Of a stretch of DNA of 64,000 nt, positions 60,080-64,000 are shown one piece after another. Position 1 is the first letter of the stretch. Every line of letters starts with the position of its first letter. The stretch covers positions 677,388 through 741,387 of the forward strand of contig JAAOOA010000330.1 in assembly GCA_012861695.1 (NCBI GenBank), in the 5' to 3' direction. This DNA is from Trematomus loennbergii. Taxonomy: Eukaryota; Chordata; Actinopteri; Perciformes; Nototheniidae. A program made the position numbers and the translations under genes. The notes under the pieces are model-generated. The model ran no database searches, had not been told where the DNA came from, and saw nothing but the letters and a program-made list of their open reading frames with translations.

Positions 60080-61274
60080 TTCAGATCTCTCCAGAGATAT
60101 TCAATCGGGTTCAAGTCTGGGCTCTGGCTGAGGCACTCAAGGACATTCACAGACTTGTCCCGAAGCCACTCCTTTGTTATCGTGGCTGTGTGCTTAGGGT
60201 CGTTGTCCTGTTGAAAGGTGAACCTTCGCCCCAGTCTGAGGTCCAGAGCACTCTGGAGCAGGTTTTCATTAAGGATCTCTCCCTGTACATTGCTGCATTC
60301 ATCTTTCCCTTGATCCTGACTAGTCTCCCAGTTCCTGCTGCTGAAACTAGGGGTGTTTCTCAATCGCGAGTACGCTTGCTTGGTAGCACATGTCTGCCGA
60401 GCATCTTGCTTCAGAAGCGAGTCAAGAATACTTCCTGGCATTCGGAAAACGAAGAGTGGAACAGGCTAGCAAGTGTGCAGGTGTGTCATATGAGAGGCCC
60501 CGCCTCTTACATCTTCCGCCACAGATTTGGGGAAATTGGTCCGTGCGCAAAGCATTGTGGGGATTTTAAGACCGAGAAGTCTACTCATGTGCAGCCTCGA
60601 TATTTCTCCAAACGGAGTACGCCGGGCTCGGTAGATTTCCAAGTATGCTGGAGATTGGAACAGTACTTCGGCGGCACTCGATGACGTAGTATGCTTGAAA
60701 TAGTGGCTCTGAAGCAGCTTTACTCGCGATTGAGAAACACCCTAGGGCTGCTCGATTATGGCAAAAATCATAATCTCAATTATTTGTGTCAATAATTGAT
60801 ATCACGATTATTAAAAACGATTATCCATTTACTTTGAAAACTTCAATTTATTGGAGAAATTATTTTTGAACAGTATGTTTTTAACAGTTGATTACCCTGA
60901 ACTTTCAGTTTAATTCAACTGAAAAACCATTAAAAAAAAAAAAAAATATAATAAAAAAATAATCGTTTTATTTCGATTACGTTGTTTTCATAATCGTTGC
61001 AAGCCATAATCGTAATTGCGATTTAAAATACGATTAATTGAGCAGCCCTAGCTGAAACACATCCCCACACCATGATGCTGCCACCACCATGCTTCACTGT
61101 AGCCAGCTTTAGAAAGAGCCCTTGTGGTTTCAAACATCTTCCATTTGCAAATGATGGAGACCACTGTGCTCGTTGGACGTTCAATGCTGCAGACATGTTT
61201 CTGTACCCTTCCCCAGATCGGTGCCTTGATACAATCCTGTCTCTGAGGTCTCCAGACAATTCCTTGGACCTCAT
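60080..61274 (-). pseudogene. Broken Tc1-like transposase
   Basis: Read on the - strand from 61274: MRSKELSGDLRDRIVSRHRS begins the N-terminal helix-turn-helix. After about 36 residues a deletion jumps to the catalytic-domain motif VKHGGGSIMVWGC. The hAT-like insertion follows, and then [11 protein letters not shown] (second catalytic Asp) and [15 protein letters not shown] (third acidic residue, Glu). The region with the first catalytic Asp is deleted and the C-terminus is missing. It is not functional. Confidence 0.92.
60340..61058. mobile_element. Two adjoining hAT-like MITEs sharing one outer target duplication
   Basis: MITE 1 spans 60348-60744 (TAGGGGTGTTTCTCAATCGC ... GCGATTGAGAAACACCCTA). 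MITE 2 spans 60743-61050 (TAGGGCTGCTCGATTATGG ... TTAATTGAGCAGCCCTA) and shares the TA at 60743-60744. A perfect 8-mer gctgaaac lies directly outside the pair (60340-60347 and 61051-61058); no 8-bp duplication is seen at the inner junction. MITE 2 is related to the element at 50788. Confidence 0.92.
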
Positions 61275-61621
61275 GACTTGGTGTGTGCTCTGATGTGCAC
61301 TGTCAACTGTGGGACCTCATATAGACAAGTGTGTTCTTTTCCAAGTCATGTCCAATCAATTTAGTTTATCACACGTGGACTCCACTCAAGTTATAGAAAC
61401 ATTCCAAGGATGATCAGTGGAAACGGGATGCACTTGAGCTCAATTTTCAACGTCATAGCAAGGGTGTGAATACTTATGTACATAAAACGTTTTCAAAGTA
61501 TTATGGGGTATCGTGTGTGGAATATTGAGAGACAAAATGAATTTAATCCATTTTGAAATAAGGCTGTACATAACAAAATGTGAAAAAGTGAAGGGGTATG
61601 AATACTTTCCGGATGCCTGTA

Positions 61622-62050
61622 TAAGCGCTCTTCCCTTGTGGCCCCTCAGACACTAACAGTCCCTCTTATGAAGCTCATTCTCTTGTCTCTGTCATTCCTC
61701 TCCTCTTTCTCCCTCTCCTCTCTTTGTCTCCCTCTCTCTCTCTCCCTCTCTCTCTCTCTCCCTCGTGTTTCCTCTGGCTCGTTAGCAACGTTTAGAAAAG
61801 TTTCCGGCTCATTTGGCTCTTGCTCTTGCGTTGACATTAAGCGGTGTGATGAGCTGCTGAAACCCCGCGGCGGACATGACACCTCCGTCTCTGTCAGGTC
61901 AGGACTCTCAGCTCAGCCACCTGTTCTCTTCTTCTTCCTCTCCTATGTCAGTGAGGAGCTATAATGGTGGTTTTCCTACAGGTGGGTTTAAATGATGACA
62001 AAACGTCAGATGCAATTTAGACAGACAGCAAGTGATACAGTTTTGGATTT
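61622..62050 (+). other. Unassigned; CT-rich tract and exon-like segment
   Basis: A CT-rich tract (61660-61765) runs to ctcgttag. Then a non-repeat block to about 61898 (gtctctgtcag|gtcagg) shows one open frame, but no family is recognised and the splice signals are weak. Confidence 0.25.
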
Positions 62051-63458
62051 TTAAAGGTCCCCTATTATACTGTTTTTCATCAATATATAGGTCTCAGATA
62101 TATACAGAACCTGTCTCTGATTGGCTGAAACACCAAACAGATCATTGCAGCATTACCCATAATCCCCTCTGTTTCAGCCCTGTTTCCAAAGTGCTGATTC
62201 TCTGTCTGTTACTTTAGATGAAAATAAGGAGCCCCTCCCCACGCCCCTCTGAGAGAGATTTGGTTACAAAGAACACAATGGTGCTCTAGGAGGAGATTCA
62301 GGTGATAAGGGGGGGGGGGGGGTTACCTTGGTTGCTGATTGGCTAATGGTTACACAAGCAAAATCGTTATGACATCATAAAGTGGCCAAAATCTGATCAG
62401 CTCATTTTCAGACAGGTTTTTATAGAAATGGATCAGGAAAAAAGAGAGATCTTTGTTCCTGAAACTTTCAGAGTCTCTTTACACAGAGGGGACACATGTT
62501 GATGAAGAAGAGACATGAAGAAGGGGACACATGTTGATGTAGAAGAGACATGAAGAAGAGGGGACACATGTTGATGTAGAAGAGACATGAAGAAGAGGGG
62601 ACACATGTTGATGTAGAAGAGACATGAAGAAGAGGGGACACATGTTGATGTAGAAGAGACATGAAGAAGAGGGGACACATGTTGATGTAGAAGAGACATG
62701 AAGAAGAGGGGACACATGTTGATGTAGAAGAGACATGAAGAAGAGGGGACACATGTTGATGTAGAAGAGACATGAAGAAGAGGGGACACATGTTGATGTA
62801 GAAGAGACATGAAGAAGAGGGGACACATGTTGATGTAGAAGAGACATGAAGAAGAGGGGACACATGTTGATGTAGAAGAGACATGAAGAAGAGGGGACAC
62901 ATGTTGATGTAGAAGAGACATGAAGAAGAGGGGACACATGTTGATGTAGAAGAGACATGAAGAAGAGGGGACACATGTTGATGTAGAAGAGACATGAAGA
63001 AGAGGGGACACATGTTGATGTAGAAGAGACATGAAGAAGAGGGGACACATGTTGATGTAGAAGAGACATGAAGAAGAGGGGACACATGTTGATGTAGAAG
63101 AGACATGAAGAAGAGGGGACACATGTTGATGTAGAAGAGACATGAAGAAGAGGGGACACATGTTGATGTAGAAGAGACATGAAGAAGAGGGGACACATGT
63201 TGATGTAGAAGAGACATGAAGAAGAGGGGACACATGTTGATGTAGAAGAGACATGAAGAAGAGGGGACACATGTTGATGTAGAAGAGACATGAAGAAGAG
63301 GGGACACATGTTGATGTAGAAGAGACATGAAGAAGAGGGGACACATGTTGATGTAGAAGAGACATGAAGAAGAGGGGACACATGTTGATGTAGAAGAGAC
63401 ATGAAGAAGAGGGGACACATGTTGATGTAGAGACATGAAGAAGTGGATTTTGCATAAT
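62051..63458 (-). mobile_element. Family B transposon with minisatellite, one end lost (B3)
   Basis: It starts TTAAAGGTCCCCTATTATAC like B2, carries the array at 62486-63439, and continues to 'gattttgcataata', where the expected GGTGACCTTTAA terminus is absent. The next element begins directly (63459), so the end was removed or overwritten. Confidence 0.9.
62486..63439 (-). repeat. 37-bp minisatellite in B3 (about 26 units)
   Basis: Same unit as B2, almost perfectly uniform except for shortened units at both edges. The 322-398 residue - strand frames are repeat artefacts. Confidence 0.97.
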
Positions 63459-64000
63459 ACAGGGATGCAAACTTGTCACCTTTCGGCGAAATTCGCCGTT
63501 TTGAATCCAAAATAGGTCGTTTGTGTGATTCATGTAGATCTGCAATAAAAATATTTTTGGGTATGGGGGGGGTCTGGGACCCGGAGTAATCTGCGGCCGC
63601 GAGCTATTATGTGCCATCATGACACGCATGGTGTTCTTTTTTTATATATTATAATGAAGCGCGAGCTGTGTGCTCGAGTCTTCCTGCCTGTCGGGTCTGC
63701 TCATGGATGTATAATAAGGCTCTGCAGCTCCGGATGAGGGTCTAGCTTCAGCAGCTACATTACCTACGGGTGCGTTCGTTAATATTAACTGTGCGGTCCG
63801 AGTCACTGTGGCACAGACTGGACCGCTGGTGAACAGCTGTTAGAACGGGCCGTTCAGGTGTTCAGAGCAGAGCTCCCTGTTGGAGCGGCAGAGCGTGATG
63901 TGCACTGAAAAGTTTTTCTGTCGCAATATTATTTAATGAATCGTTGAGCTAGCTAACTAGCATACATTGTCACTATCTGCTAACGTTAGCTTTAGCCTTC
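63459..64000 (+). mobile_element. Probable transposon entering the window end
   Basis: It begins near CAGGGATGCAAACTTGTCAC, which I associate from memory with the start of a fish hAT-type element, and replaces the terminus of B3. The right end lies outside the window. No coding frame is recognised in the visible part. Confidence 0.4.

Larger units (their letters stand above)
59985..61619 (-). mobile_element. Tc1-like transposon relic with TA target sites
   Basis: The ends are CAGTGCATCCGGAAAGTATT and AATACTTTCCGGATGCCTG, inverted with one mismatch near the tip, each bordered by TA (59983-59984, 61620-61621). It contains a disrupted transposase on the - strand and a two-part hAT-like insertion (60348-61050). 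Without that insertion it would be about 0.9 kb, shorter than the roughly 1.6 kb of intact Tc1-like elements, so it is also internally deleted. Confidence 0.93.

Noticed and set aside
60190..60684. 164-residue + strand frame across the Tc1 relic
   Set aside because: It spans antisense transposase and a MITE border, so it is a chance frame.
62433..63629. 398-residue frame with repeating FINMCPLF/HQHVSPLL units, and similar frames at 25187-25611 and 56563-57405
   Set aside because: All three frames of the 37-bp unit are open; this is a minisatellite inside a transposon.

Overview
The window looks like teleost fish nuclear DNA. It holds one recognisable multi-exon vertebrate gene with long introns, very many CA/GT microsatellites, and dense fish-type DNA transposons (short TTAA-bounded elements, hAT-like elements with 8-bp target duplications, and a Tc1-like element). 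I see no bacterial, plasmid or phage features, no intact rRNA or tRNA gene and no CRISPR array.

Gene content: from 1578 to 35026 on the + strand lies a serotonin 5-HT2C-type receptor gene (htr2c) in six coding exons: 1578-1977, 10586-10782, 24979-25142, 26026-26172, 26335-26568 and 34436-35026. It has the TM1-TM7 landmarks, the NPxxY segment and a C-terminal SSV PDZ ligand. Exons 1 and 3 are clean. Exon 2 carries four apparent single-base deletions, one of them inside the DRY codons. Exons 4, 5 and 6 carry further small shifts. Several lie in C or G runs, so uncorrected assembly errors are the first explanation; a decaying paralogue is the alternative. No other complete cellular gene was recognised. 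A possible GC-rich 5' exon with a good donor lies at 42480-42792.

Mobile DNA: three related TTAA-bounded families (called A, B and C here) share terminal sequence. There are six A copies, three B copies and two C copies. B copies carry a 37-bp minisatellite that appears to be an expansion of a motif present once in A and C. A hAT-like family (D, three copies) carries a different 37-bp minisatellite of about 8, 37 and 85 units. A fourth element (F) carries about 20 copies of a 57-bp unit. Other elements are TTAA-bounded repeats at 4911, 10808, 23343 and 37023; hAT-like elements at 14025 (BED-finger relic), 44957 and 50788; a Tc1-like relic at 59985-61619 that contains a two-part hAT-like insertion; and LINE fragments near 39700 and 45400.

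Layout: 1-1577 upstream repeats and flank; 1578-35026 htr2c with repeat-filled introns; 35027-36000 probable 3' UTR; 36000-64000 mostly non-coding, repeat-rich DNA. Transposon ends sit 17 to 26 bp from three htr2c splice sites. The most interesting biology here is how short DNA transposons incubate minisatellites and crowd the exon borders of a receptor gene. All family names A-F are local labels, and no database search was possible.
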